64,000 bases of DNA from contig CAZUWF010000002.1 of NCBI GenBank assembly GCA_964624065.1, positions 117,873-181,872 of the forward strand, in the 5' to 3' direction. This document shows positions 17,378-25,852 of the stretch, in pieces (the stretch's first letter is position 1; each line of letters opens with the position of its first letter). Origin of the DNA: UBA7960 sp964624065 (GTDB lineage Bacteria; Bacteroidota; Bacteroidia; Bacteroidales; UBA7960). The notes under the pieces are model-generated. The model saw only the letters and a list, made by a program, of their open reading frames with translations. It was not told the DNA's origin and made no database searches. The position numbers and the translations under genes are program-made.

Positions 17378-20300
17378 TCAACCAAACCATTCCTTTATCC
17401 TCCGCTTTGCCGAGTAGGTAACAAGGTACATTGACGGGATGATGATCAGGGTCAGAAAGGTGGCTGCCGACAACCCGAAAATCACCGTCCATGCCAGCGG
17501 GCTCCAGAAATCTGCGTTTTCTCCCCCAAAGTAAATCTGTGGATCGAATTGGGTTATTAAGGTAGCAAAATTGAAATTCAACCCGAATGCCATAGGGGCA
17601 AGTCCTAGCATGGTAGTTATTGCGGTGAGTATTACCGGCCTGAACCTTGTTTGACCTGCCTGCATTACACACCCCAATGTTTCTTTGTAGTCGAGCACAC
17701 CAAGGAAAGAAATCCCTACCTCTGCCTTGCGCCTTTTTATAAGGTAGTCGGTATAGTCTATCAATACAATGGCGTTATTAACCACTACCCCCGCCAGGCT
17801 CACAATCCCTATTCCCATCATTATTATTATGAAATCCATCTTGAAGATTGCAAGCCCAAAAAACACCCCCGCCAGGCTGAATATAACACTCGCCATCACA
17901 ATTACCGGCCTGTAAACCGAGTTGAATTGCCCCACGAGGATCAACATTATTATGGAAATGGCAATCAAAAATGCCCTAATTAGGAAAGCCATTGACTCTG
18001 CCTGCTCCTGTTGTTCGCCGGTAAATTGCAACTTGTAACCTTCGGGGAGATCAAAATTGTTTACCAATTGCTTTATTTGTGTGTTAACCTGGTTGGCGTT
18101 GAACCCTGGCAAAACATTACTGCTCAGAGTTATTGCCCTGTTGGTGTTGATACGGTTTACGGAGTTGAGGGTTTTGCTGAATTCAAAACTGGCAACTGCC
18201 GAGATGGGCACCTGCATGATCCGGCCGCTACTGGGGTTTCTGAAGGTAATTCTTTGGTTTAGGAGTGCTGCCAGATTGTTGCGGTACTCCTCCTTTAGCC
18301 TGAGGTTAACCGGAAATTCTTCTTCTCCAACCTTGAATTTGGAAACCTCCTTGCCGAAAAGGGCAGTGCGTATGGTGCTTGCTATGGAATAGGTTGAAAC
18401 TCCGAACCTGCGAGCCGCATCGCGATCAATGTGCACCACTATTTCGGGCTTATCGTCATTGAGGTTTGATTTCAACCCTTCAATTCCCTGTATGCTTCCA
18501 TTTTCGATTGATGCCTGCAGTTCATTTGTGAGCTTTGTCAGCTGGTTGAAATCGGGCCCACTTACTTCTATGTTTATGGGCGGTCCGGTAGGTGGACCGC
18601 TGAGATTCTTCACCACTTGAATTTCTATCCCGGGGTACTTGCCCACCAGGTTATCGCTTAGCTTTTCCAAAACAGTGCTCGAACTTAACCTCTTGCGCAA
18701 TTCGAAGTCAACGAAATTTATTGTAATGCGCCCGCGGTTTGCCAAATCGCCCGACATAAATTCATTTTCTCCCTCCGAGCCTCGACCAACGGTTGTAAGG
18801 ATGGACTTTACCATTTGGCGGTAAGGGACTAATATTTTGTCAACATCCTCTTCAATTGCCATCATCACCTTATTTGTTTGGGCTATATCGGTCTCAACCG
18901 GCATCTCCACCAAAATATTCACGTATTGTGGCTCTTCATCCGGGAAGAACAACACTTTTGGCTGCCGTATTCCAAAAATCAAAATTGAAACAACAAGGAA
19001 TGCAAATGTGGCGGCAATGAGATACCTGGGCCGCCGTCCTTTCAGAGCATTGGTTATGGCCAGTTTGTAGAGCCGTTCGTTAAATGGGAGCAAAACATCG
19101 GTAAACCACCCGGCAAGGGGTTTCAAGGCAAACTGCCCTATGGTAGTTACTATGGCGGCAATTACTAGGATGTTACCAAACAATTGCAAGCCAGCAATCT
19201 TAAAAGCAATACCCACCACGCCCATAATCCCCAAAATTACCAAAAGACGGATTTTGGAAGATCTATTACCCTTTGAACCAGACAATCCAGCTCCCTCTTG
19301 CTGCTCCGAGGGGTTGTTCTTGAAAAAATAAAAAGAGAAAACGGGTATGATCACCAACGAAACAAACAGCGAGGAGGTAAGGACTATAATAAGGGTTATG
19401 GGTAGGTATTTCATGAATTCACCTATCATACCACCCCAAAATGCCAATGGAGCGAAGGCGGCAAGGGTTGTTGCAGTAGATGTAATTATGGGCATGGCTA
19501 TCTCACCAATGGCCATTTTCACCGCATCGAACATAGAATAATCTTTCCCGGCGAACCTGAAGATATTGTCAACGGCAACAATTGAATTGTCAACTAACAA
19601 ACCCAAGGCAAGGATTAGTGAAAACAATACTATCATGTTTATCTGTATGTTGACGATGCCAAATATCATAAACGACATCAACATAGAAAGCGGGATGGCA
19701 AGTCCGACAAAAAGGGCGTTCTTGAGGCCAAGGAATAGGTAGAGTACCAAAACCACCAAAATAACTGCGAATATTACGCTGTTCTCGAGGTTGCTTATCT
19801 GGCTCCTGATGTACTCCGATTGGTCCATTGTAATTGTTACATTTAGGTCCTTTGGGATTCCACCTTCCTTCCTTACCCTCTCCACCACTTCAAACACCTT
19901 GTCTGTAGTCGACAGCAAGTTTTCGCCGGATTTCTTGACCACCTGTAAGGTTACCACTGTTTGATTGTTGAGGCGCGAGAAACTCAATGGGTCGGCAAAG
20001 GTATCCTCAACACGAGCCACATCGCGCAGGTAAACAATTTTTTGACCCTCATCCTTAACTATTATTTCAGCAATTTGCGATACATCAGTAAATTCACCTT
20101 CGGTGCGGACCGCCCACCTCGTATTATCGTTGAACAACAGGGAGCCTCCGGCCATAGAGACGTTTTCGGCGCCAATTGCATTTTCGATATCGCCAAAGCT
20201 AAGCTCGTTAAGCTCAAGCTTAATGGGATCCACCAGTACCTGAACCTCACGGTCTTCCAATCCGGTGAGTTCAACCTTCGATATCTCAGGGATGGCTTCA

Positions 20301-20812
20301 ATCATATCAATTAGATAATCGGCGTAGCCGTTGAGTTCGCTTGGAGTAAAGTCGCCGCTGAGGTTGATGTTCAAGATGGGAAACTCCGAAAAGTCAATGT
20401 CGAACACCATAGGATCGGTGGGCATATCGTTGGGCAGGTTGCTCTTTGCCTTGTCCACCGCATCCTTTACCTCTTGCAAGGCATCCTTTATTTTAATGCC
20501 GGTATTGAACTCCACAAATATGTCGCTGTTGTCTTGCGTTGATGTGCTGCGCAGCAACTTGATCCCTTTTATGGGGTTAATCTCGTTCTCGATGGGGCGG
20601 GTTACCAAATTTTCCATATCAACTGGAGCATTGCCGGGATAAATGGTTTTTACCATTATTATTGGGAAGTTTGCCTCGGGATAAAGCTCCTTGGGCAAGC
20701 TGGTGTAAGAAAATATACCGGCAACTGCAAGAAGTATGGTGAGCAAGAATATGGTGGTTGTATTTTTCAGCGCAAAGGTTGTCGGCTTGAATTCCCTGAT
20801 TATCTCTTTCAT
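17378..20812 (-). CDS. RND efflux transporter permease (AcrB/HAE1 type)
   Basis: A 1144-residue inner-membrane proton-driven efflux pump subunit. It has the RND layout: helix 1 near residues 20-40, a large periplasmic porter domain, helices 2-6, an internal repeat with a second periplasmic domain, and helices 8-12. The helix-4 proton-relay pair is in LGLLVDNSIVAVDN, and FPIIMVKTIYPGNAPVDMENLVTRPIE is the classic porter start. The loop between the halves contains an unusual extra hydrophobic stretch after a SEQQEGAGLSGSKGN linker (about residues 490-560), longer than in E. coli AcrB. It is the last gene of the tetR-tolC-MFP-RND operon. Its start lies only 7 bases from the end of a heptad repeat array. 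Substrate unknown. Confidence 0.93.
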   Translation of the reverse strand: MKEIIREFKPTTFALKNTTTIFLLTILLAVAGIFSYTSLPKELYPEANFPIIMVKTIYPGNAPVDMENLVTRPIENEINPIKGIKLLRSTSTQDNSDIFVEFNTGIKIKDALQEVKDAVDKAKSNLPNDMPTDPMVFDIDFSEFPILNINLSGDFTPSELNGYADYLIDMIEAIPEISKVELTGLEDREVQVLVDPIKLELNELSFGDIENAIGAENVSMAGGSLLFNDNTRWAVRTEGEFTDVSQIAEIIVKDEGQKIVYLRDVARVEDTFADPLSFSRLNNQTVVTLQVVKKSGENLLSTTDKVFEVVERVRKEGGIPKDLNVTITMDQSEYIRSQISNLENSVIFAVILVVLVLYLFLGLKNALFVGLAIPLSMLMSFMIFGIVNIQINMIVLFSLILALGLLVDNSIVAVDNIFRFAGKDYSMFDAVKMAIGEIAMPIITSTATTLAAFAPLAFWGGMIGEFMKYLPITLIIVLTSSLFVSLVIIPVFSFYFFKNNPSEQQEGAGLSGSKGNRSSKIRLLVILGIMGVVGIAFKIAGLQLFGNILVIAAIVTTIGQFALKPLAGWFTDVLLPFNERLYKLAITNALKGRRPRYLIAATFAFLVVSILIFGIRQPKVLFFPDEEPQYVNILVEMPVETDIAQTNKVMMAIEEDVDKILVPYRQMVKSILTTVGRGSEGENEFMSGDLANRGRITINFVDFELRKRLSSSTVLEKLSDNLVGKYPGIEIQVVKNLSGPPTGPPINIEVSGPDFNQLTKLTNELQASIENGSIQGIEGLKSNLNDDKPEIVVHIDRDAARRFGVSTYSIASTIRTALFGKEVSKFKVGEEEFPVNLRLKEEYRNNLAALLNQRITFRNPSSGRIMQVPISAVASFEFSKTLNSVNRINTNRAITLSSNVLPGFNANQVNTQIKQLVNNFDLPEGYKLQFTGEQQEQAESMAFLIRAFLIAISIIMLILVGQFNSVYRPVIVMASVIFSLAGVFFGLAIFKMDFIIIMMGIGIVSLAGVVVNNAIVLIDYTDYLIKRRKAEVGISFLGVLDYKETLGCVMQAGQTRFRPVILTAITTMLGLAPMAFGLNFNFATLITQFDPQIYFGGENADFWSPLAWTVIFGLSAATFLTLIIIPSMYLVTYSAKRRIKEWFG

Positions 20813-20819
20813 TTTGAAG

Positions 20820-20952
20820 GTAGAAGTTAGAAATTAGAAATTAGAAGTCAGAAGTTAGAAGTCAGAAGTTAGAAGGTAGAAGTTAGAAATTAGAAATTAG
20901 AAATTAGAAATTAGAAGTCAGAAATTAGAAGTCAGAAGTTAGAAATTAGAAG
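20820..20952. repeat. Heptanucleotide array, 19 units of TTAGAAA/TTAGAAG/TCAGAAG
   Basis: Nineteen consecutive 7-base units fill the space between the RND permease start and the downstream end of the four-helix-bundle gene. Most are TTAGAAA or TTAGAAG; variants are TCAGAAG, TCAGAAA and GTAGAAG. Seven-base units run through all frames and create stops on both strands, so the array is non-coding. It is prone to slipped-strand length change and could alter spacing before the permease. Confidence 0.95.
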
Positions 20953-20963
20953 CTAGTTTGAGG

Positions 20964-21314
20964 TTAAATTATATTTTGCTTTTGGTTCATTGTTTTCAGA
21001 CTGGTTACAAATACTGCTGTTAGTTCATTAGCTTCAGCTAAATGGCTTTCAACAGTTTGCCAGCCTTTTTCTTGTATTATCTCCAACCAAAAACAGCATT
21101 CATCAATTTCTTCCAAAACAATGTTTAGCTTAGAAATAAACTCTTTACCACTCCTTGCTCTGCAAGCTGCCCGGTAATTTGCACCAACTGATGTTGCAGA
21201 GCGGACCAATTGATTAGTAACAACCTTTTTGGAAATGGAATAATCCATTGTTTCAACAAGATCAATTATTGAAAGGCCAAATCTTTTTGTCCTATCTTTC
21301 AACTCTTTACTCAT
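20964..21314 (-). CDS. Four-helix-bundle protein, S23 (23S rRNA intervening-sequence) family
   Basis: A 116-residue all-helical protein of the family first found in 23S rRNA intervening sequences. The hallmark middle segment QLVRSATSVGANYRAA is intact, followed by KEFISKLNIVLEEIDECCFWLEII and the C-terminal EANELTAVFVTSLKT. No enzymatic residues are known for the family; structures form homopentamers. Here it sits inside a drug-efflux operon between the adaptor and permease genes, not in an rRNA gene, and is bordered by heptad arrays. It would be expressed only as part of the operon mRNA. Function unknown. The related Avd protein of diversity-generating retroelements has the same fold, but no reverse transcriptase is present here. 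Confidence 0.85.
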   Translation of the reverse strand: MSKELKDRTKRFGLSIIDLVETMDYSISKKVVTNQLVRSATSVGANYRAACRARSGKEFISKLNIVLEEIDECCFWLEIIQEKGWQTVESHLAEANELTAVFVTSLKTMNQKQNII

Positions 21315-21316
21315 AT

Positions 21317-21350
21317 CTAAAATTTCTAAATTCTAACTTCTGGTTTCTAA
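21317..21350. repeat. Short inverted heptad array overlapping the adaptor-gene stop codon
   Basis: On the plus strand this reads repeats of TTCTAAA, TTCTAAC, TTCTGGT and TTCTAAT, the reverse complement of the 20820-20952 units. The TAG stop codon of the adaptor gene (complement of 21347-21349) falls in the first unit. Confidence 0.8.
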
Positions 21351-22510
21351 TTTTTGTTCATTATCTCCAGCGACATTCCGTTTGTTACCTGATTGTGTCC
21401 CTCGGTTATTACGAGTGTTCCGGGTTCGAGGCCGTTGTCGATCATTGTTACCCCTTGTCCGTCGGCACCCCTACTGATGTAAACCTTGCTAGCCTTGTAT
21501 CCATTTCCATTTTTCTGGGCAATGTAAATGTAAGCCCCTTTGGTGTCTTGCTTTAGCAATACTGACTGAACCACCAGGGCATCGGGTTTGGTGAAGGTTT
21601 TAATGCTCAAGGTAGCCATCATGTTGGGCTTGAACCTATCACCGTTGTTGCTGAGCAGCAGTTGCACACCAAAAGTTCGGTTTTCGGGGTTGATAACACT
21701 GCTAACCCTGTTTACGGGAAGTTCCATTACGAGGTCGGGATATGCCGGAAACCTAACGGTTACCATCTGCCCCTTTTTAATGTTGCCCACGTATGACTCG
21801 CTGATCTGGGCATTAACGTACAATTTTTGTAGGTTTACGATGTTCATAAATCTTACTCCCGGCATTACCACCTCACCTTCCTTCAAGAATATATCGTCAA
21901 TAATTCCGGCAAATGGCGCTCTTACAATGGCCATATTGAGTTGCGATTGCAATGTTTTTAGTCTGGTTTCAAGGGTTTCGACCCTGTTTTTGGCTTCCAA
22001 ATATTGTATTTCGCTGCCTATCTGCTGGGCCCACAGGCCGGCTTGCCTTTGATAAACGGTTTTTGCAAGGTCGAGGCCGGTTTTAACCTCGTCAATGCTG
22101 CTCAGTATAACGCTGGTATTGAGCCTTGCCACCACCTGGCCGGCATTTACGCGTTGCCCCTTGGTTACTGTTACCTGTTGTATCTGGCCGCTGGTTTCGG
22201 GGCTTATGAATGCCGACTGCACTGCCTCCAAGGTTGCCGAGGTTACGAAAAACTGATCGAAGGTACTTGGCTCCATAACAACCACGCCCACCCTGGTTGC
22301 TACCGTGGTGGTTCCCTCTTCGCCCATTTTCGATAGCTGGTCTTCCAAATCCTGTATTTTTTGGTTTAACTCCGAAATCTCCCCGCGGTAATCGGCAATC
22401 TTCTGCCTAATGGCTTCGGGACCCTCCTTCGTGGGTGTGCTGCCACATGAGGTCATTGCAGCAATAATTGCAGCAACCACCGTTAATCGAATAGTTTTTT
22501 TTGCTTTCAT
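21347..22510 (-). CDS. RND efflux periplasmic adaptor (membrane fusion) lipoprotein
   Basis: A 387-residue adaptor linking the RND permease to the outer-membrane channel. A lipobox ends at Cys22 (AAMTSC), so it is anchored to the inner membrane by lipid. A coiled coil lies around residues 33-65. The lipoyl/barrel-sandwich region starts VTSATLEAVQSAFISPETSGQI, a helical hairpin spans roughly residues 130-195, and the second lipoyl half is IVRAPFAGIIDDIFLKEGE. The beta-barrel and membrane-proximal domains follow. The coding sequence ends exactly within a heptad array that supplies the TAG stop. It lies between the two four-helix-bundle genes in the tetR-tolC-MFP-RND operon. Confidence 0.93.
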   Translation of the reverse strand: MKAKKTIRLTVVAAIIAAMTSCGSTPTKEGPEAIRQKIADYRGEISELNQKIQDLEDQLSKMGEEGTTTVATRVGVVVMEPSTFDQFFVTSATLEAVQSAFISPETSGQIQQVTVTKGQRVNAGQVVARLNTSVILSSIDEVKTGLDLAKTVYQRQAGLWAQQIGSEIQYLEAKNRVETLETRLKTLQSQLNMAIVRAPFAGIIDDIFLKEGEVVMPGVRFMNIVNLQKLYVNAQISESYVGNIKKGQMVTVRFPAYPDLVMELPVNRVSSVINPENRTFGVQLLLSNNGDRFKPNMMATLSIKTFTKPDALVVQSVLLKQDTKGAYIYIAQKNGNGYKASKVYISRGADGQGVTMIDNGLEPGTLVITEGHNQVTNGMSLEIMNKN

Positions 22511-22522
22511 ATATAATTAAAA

Positions 22523-22578
22523 TTAGAATTCAGAAATTAGAAATTAGAAATTTAAGATTAGAAATTAGAAATTAGAAG
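22523..22578. repeat. Heptad array, 8 units, downstream of the second four-helix-bundle gene
   Basis: Eight 7-base units (TTAGAAT, TCAGAAA, TTAGAAA twice, a degenerate TTTAAGA, TTAGAAA twice, TTAGAAG) in the same orientation as the 20820-20952 array. The last codons and TAA stop of the second four-helix-bundle gene (22565-22918) lie inside it, so array and gene have merged. Confidence 0.92.
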
Positions 22579-22918
22579 TTCTTTGTTTTTGGTGCATTAT
22601 TTTTAAAGTTGTTACAAAAATGCCTGTAAGTTCATTGGCTTCCCTTAAATGCGTTTCAACAGATTGCCAATGTTTTTCAGAAATTATTTCCGGCCAAAAA
22701 TCGCGAGCATATATTTCTTCCGTCACAATTCTGAATCTGGAATAAAATTCTTGGTTGCTTTTTGCCTCGCCAGCTTCCCGGTAATCTTTACCCACCGAAG
22801 TTGCAGGTAGATCAAACCTTTTCTTTTTCACTTTTTTCGAATTTGAACAATCCGTGTTTTTTACCAAACTTGGAGTGAGACCCAAAATATTTTTTCTGTT
22901 TTGAAATTCTTTGCCCAT
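22565..22918 (-). CDS. Diverged four-helix-bundle (S23 family) protein
   Basis: A 117-residue paralogue of the 20964-21314 product; the two align without gaps and share close to half of their residues. Shared blocks are ATSVG..YR.A, the FW.EII.EK.WQ.VE.HL.EANELT segment and the QKQ tail. The family hallmark before ATSVG is lost: NQLVRS has become KKRFDLP. Helix 1 has acquired a proline and lost several hydrophobic residues. The frame is still open, but these core changes suggest relaxed selection or a decaying copy. The C-terminus runs into a heptad array. It sits between tolC and the adaptor gene on the operon strand. Confidence 0.65.
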   Translation of the reverse strand: MGKEFQNRKNILGLTPSLVKNTDCSNSKKVKKKRFDLPATSVGKDYREAGEAKSNQEFYSRFRIVTEEIYARDFWPEIISEKHWQSVETHLREANELTGIFVTTLKIMHQKQRTSNF

Positions 22919-22944
22919 TTTTCAAACTTGTGGTTTTTATCTTC

Positions 22945-24303
22945 CTAAGACTTTCCTTTAGCCCTTTCAATGTTGTTTTTGGCATTCAAAATTTCAAACA
23001 ATGTATTTAGGTAGTCGGCTTGGGCTTTCAGTAGCTGGTCGTTGGCTTGTGTAAGTTCTAGGCTTGTTGCCAATCCCTCGCGGTGCATTATCACGGTTCT
23101 TTCGAGGATTCTTTTGGCCAGGTCGAGGTTGCCCCACTGGTTGTGATGCTGGTCCAGGGCTGTTTTCCAGGCGGCCACTGACCTCTGCACCTGCAACTCC
23201 AACGATTGCTTCACTTGCCAAGTGGCAACTTGGGCTTTTTGGAGATCGAGCCTTTTCTGCGATACCCTTGCAGAGCGCATCCCGCTACTAAAAATGGGGA
23301 TGTTTATGTTTATGGCCGCCAGGGTAGTGGGAAACCAAGGCTCGGATCCCGAAAAGATGTTGAACTTGTTGCGTTGGGCCGATTGCTGCCAAACAAAAGA
23401 AGCATTGATGCTGGGCAACAACCTGCTTTGCTCAAGCTTCAATCCCATCACGTTCATTGCCTCCTGCGATTTCAAAAGCCGGTAATCAATGTGCCTCTCC
23501 ACGTCGAAGTTGGCAAGGTTCAAGGCTTCAGCCGAAAGGTTTTCCATAAGGCCATCCAGGTTGTCGGTGAGTTTCACAGCCGAGCCTATTTCCATACCTA
23601 TTTGGAACTTGAGCAAGTTTATTGCCAGCTCTGATTGCCTCTCGAGATTGGCCATGGTGTTCTTGAGGTTTGTAGTAGCCAATTGCAATTGGTCAACGTT
23701 TAAAGGGTCGGTAAAACCGGCTTCCAGAACCTTTTGAGTTTCCAGAAGGGTTTTTTCCAGGTTGGTGAGGTTTTGCCTCACAATAGCGAGGTTTTGTTTT
23801 GCCAAAAGGGCTATCAAATAGGTTTCGGTTACGTTGGCACGCACCTCCAATTGAGTCCGCTCAACTTGTTGGTTCGACAAATCACGGTAAATTCGCGCCG
23901 TGCGTAGCCCTACGAGGTAGCTGCCGTCAAAAACCAACTGGCTTACCCTTATACCTGCCGTGAGATTGTGCTTTGTGCCAAATTTGACTTCGGCAAACTC
24001 GCCCGGCTCCCCACCGAAGAACTCAGCAGGAATCAACTGTGTGGGAATGTTGATAAAACCTTGATAGTCAACGTTACCATTCACCTGGGGCAAACCCATG
24101 GCGGTGGTTTCCCACTGGCGATGGCCGGCAATCTTTTGGTCGATAATGGCCATCTGCAAGGCAGAGTTGTGATCCAAGGCGTATTTAATGGCTTGGTCTA
24201 ACGACAATTGTCGTGGTTCTTGCGCTGCAGCCAGTATTGGGAGCATAAGAGCTATTAACACGCCAATTTTTTTTATTGAGCGGAAATATTTTGATGAAAT
24301 CAT
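22945..24303 (-). CDS. TolC family outer-membrane efflux protein
   Basis: A 452-residue outer-membrane channel protein. Residues 1-27 are a signal peptide ending AAAQ. Two long helical repeats with the typical phrases LSLDQAIKYALDHN (first) and LDLQKAQVATWQVKQSLELQVQRSVAAW (second) are visible. The C-terminal half carries LTQANDQLLKAQADYLNTLFEILNAKNNIERAKG. It forms a trimeric tunnel with the adaptor and RND proteins encoded downstream. It starts 32 bases after the tetR stop, so the regulator and pump share a transcript. The second four-helix-bundle gene follows after 26 bases. Confidence 0.93.
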   Translation of the reverse strand: MISSKYFRSIKKIGVLIALMLPILAAAQEPRQLSLDQAIKYALDHNSALQMAIIDQKIAGHRQWETTAMGLPQVNGNVDYQGFINIPTQLIPAEFFGGEPGEFAEVKFGTKHNLTAGIRVSQLVFDGSYLVGLRTARIYRDLSNQQVERTQLEVRANVTETYLIALLAKQNLAIVRQNLTNLEKTLLETQKVLEAGFTDPLNVDQLQLATTNLKNTMANLERQSELAINLLKFQIGMEIGSAVKLTDNLDGLMENLSAEALNLANFDVERHIDYRLLKSQEAMNVMGLKLEQSRLLPSINASFVWQQSAQRNKFNIFSGSEPWFPTTLAAININIPIFSSGMRSARVSQKRLDLQKAQVATWQVKQSLELQVQRSVAAWKTALDQHHNQWGNLDLAKRILERTVIMHREGLATSLELTQANDQLLKAQADYLNTLFEILNAKNNIERAKGKS

Positions 24304-24335
24304 TTGTAATTCTAAATTTTGGCTGGTTATGTATA

Positions 24336-24971
24336 CTATATGTAAATCATTTCATTTTCATCAGCGTATGCTGATATATTGTCCGAAACCGATTCGAGAT
24401 ACTTGAGGCCTTCGCGGGTCGAGATACCCTTAAGGTGGTACGTAACGAAGCCTTTTAGCAACTCCCCAAGATCGCGGTTGGCAAAAAATGGATGACGCCG
24501 GCAAGCAAGGAAATCAACAGAGTTGGTAAAAAGCCTGGCGACCATTTCAACATTTACTTTAGACTCAAACAATCCTTCATCAATACCTTGTTTAATAATT
24601 TGACACGAAAAGTTAAAAAAGGTTTTGTTGTTAAATTCATCAATCTTGGCCCATAACCCCGGATAATACTTCTGAAGGTCATACTTAACAGATGGGTTCA
24701 TAGCCCTCTCGTGCGAGAAGACAAATGCCGAAGTCTCGATAACCTTGTCAATGGCGTTGCCTGCTGTTGAACTTATTGCATCATCAAGCCTTTGCGAGTG
24801 GGCCCTCAACAAGTAGTCGAGACATTTTTCTATTACCATTGCCTTGTCGGCAAATTGCAAGTAAATGGTTTTCTTCGAAACGCCCAACTCCGCGGCAAGG
24901 TCGTCCATAGTTACACTCTTTATTCCGTAAGTAAAAAAAACCTTAATAATTTTTGAAATATGCTCTTCCAT
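24336..24971 (-). CDS. TetR/AcrR family transcriptional regulator
   Basis: A 211-residue repressor-type DNA-binding protein. The N-terminal helix-turn-helix is clear: TMDDLAAELGVSKKTIYLQFADK at about residues 21-43. The rest is an all-helical ligand-binding domain without a recognisable ligand signature. It is the first gene of the efflux operon, so it probably represses its own promoter and that of the pump and releases on binding an efflux substrate; this is the usual logic of tetR-RND operons and is inferred here. The promoter candidate at 24989-24996 lies 18 bases upstream of the start. Confidence 0.92.
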   Translation of the reverse strand: MEEHISKIIKVFFTYGIKSVTMDDLAAELGVSKKTIYLQFADKAMVIEKCLDYLLRAHSQRLDDAISSTAGNAIDKVIETSAFVFSHERAMNPSVKYDLQKYYPGLWAKIDEFNNKTFFNFSCQIIKQGIDEGLFESKVNVEMVARLFTNSVDFLACRRHPFFANRDLGELLKGFVTYHLKGISTREGLKYLESVSDNISAYADENEMIYI

Positions 24972-24988
24972 TTTGTTCGATTTACTTG

Positions 24989-24996
24989 CAAAGATA
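24989..24996 (-). promoter_or_regulatory. Bacteroidota -7 promoter motif for the tetR-efflux operon
   Basis: The minus strand reads TATCTTTG, a perfect TAnnTTTG, 18 bases before the tetR start. This short space is the likely operator site for the encoded TetR protein, though I see no strong palindrome in it. Confidence 0.6.
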
Positions 24997-25838
24997 GTTA
25001 TATTAAACTTTGGAAACGATTTATGTTAATAAAGTTTTTTTGTTGTGTTTTGTTCAAAACAAATGCAAAAATAAATTGGAGTATGGTTCTGAGAAAGCAA
25101 ATGATCATCAATGGCAGAAAAACTAATGCAAGTGGCAGTTTTTTGGCCAAGAGTAATTAGTGATTGGTTATCTGTGCATGGTGATTGGTTTGGGTTTTGC
25201 AGGAGCCGGATGCCATGCAAACTTTCTGATTGGCATCAATTTGCAAGGAAACCGCCCAAGGTATTCGCTTCGCTATCAAGCTCAGTTAATAATTGGCAAA
25301 ACAGTAACATCCGATTTTGAATAGATCAACGTAAACACGATAATTGTCAATAAAATTTTTTATGCGGATAGCGCGTAAAATGGTTCCAAAATTGTTATCA
25401 ACCAATCGATTAGTCATTTTTTTGATACTTTTTACCTCGCCATACTTGCGATTTACAGCACAATACCACGTAAAGGCGCCAAATATTGCATTCTCGTGTA
25501 GATATGCTTTAATCTACATCGGTTCGTTACTATGTAGGTTCAACGACCTTGGTGGTTCATTGTTTTCCGGCACGCGGGCGCGGTGCCACAGTAAATATAA
25601 GAAGAGGCGAAAAGGGAACCGTGAATTGGGCATAACAACCGAAGTATTGTTTACTATCCATTGTTTATTATCCTTTGCCCATTTTACCATTGTAAATGGT
25701 AGTCGTAACCCAAAACCCAATGTGCCGTATAATCAGAAGTAAGCAATAATATTTGGCCCTGAAATCGTGTTTCATTGCTCTTTTTGCGTTTATTTGGGCA
25801 AAAAAGTTTGCTCACATCGCATCTTCAATGTTTTTAGC

Positions 25839-25852
25839 ATTACATTTGTAAT
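25839..25852. promoter_or_regulatory. TAnnTTTG motif inside an inverted repeat (ATTACATTTGTAAT)
   Basis: Arms ATTACA and TGTAAT are separated by TT and overlap a TACATTTG promoter-like motif. A dimeric regulator could bind here and block the promoter. It lies about 410 bases before the adhesin start. Confidence 0.3.

Larger units (their letters stand above)
20820..21352 (-). mobile_element. Candidate minimal element: four-helix-bundle gene bordered by inverted heptad arrays (copy 1)
   Basis: One small gene (20964-21314) lies between an array that reads TTAGAAA on the plus strand (20820-20952) and a shorter array that reads TTTCTAA on the plus strand (21317-21350). The borders are therefore inverted relative to each other. 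The unit exactly fills the gap between the adaptor gene, whose TAG stop lies inside the right array, and the permease. A partner with the same layout is at 22523-22942. The mobile nature is inference; no transposase and no clear target-site duplication are seen. Confidence 0.4.
22523..22942 (-). mobile_element. Candidate minimal element, decayed copy 2
   Basis: The layout repeats that of copy 1: plus-strand TTAGAAA array, a four-helix-bundle gene on the minus strand, then a right border at about 22922-22942. The right border reads TTCAAACTTGTGGTTTTTA, which aligns base for base with the right array of copy 1 (TTCTAACTTCTGGTTTCTA) with four differences. It is a decayed inverted array. It fills the space between tolC and the adaptor gene. 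Confidence 0.35.

Noticed and set aside
20820..20952. Heptad array as a CRISPR
   Set aside because: Units are 7 bases without spacers, and no cas genes are nearby.
20820..22942. A diversity-generating retroelement suggested by the Avd-like fold
   Set aside because: No reverse transcriptase and no template/variable repeat pair seen.
25344..25742. A 132-codon open frame upstream of the adhesin
   Set aside because: No recognisable domain, no promoter or ribosome site, and composition typical of non-coding DNA; overlapping frames on the other strand are equally open.
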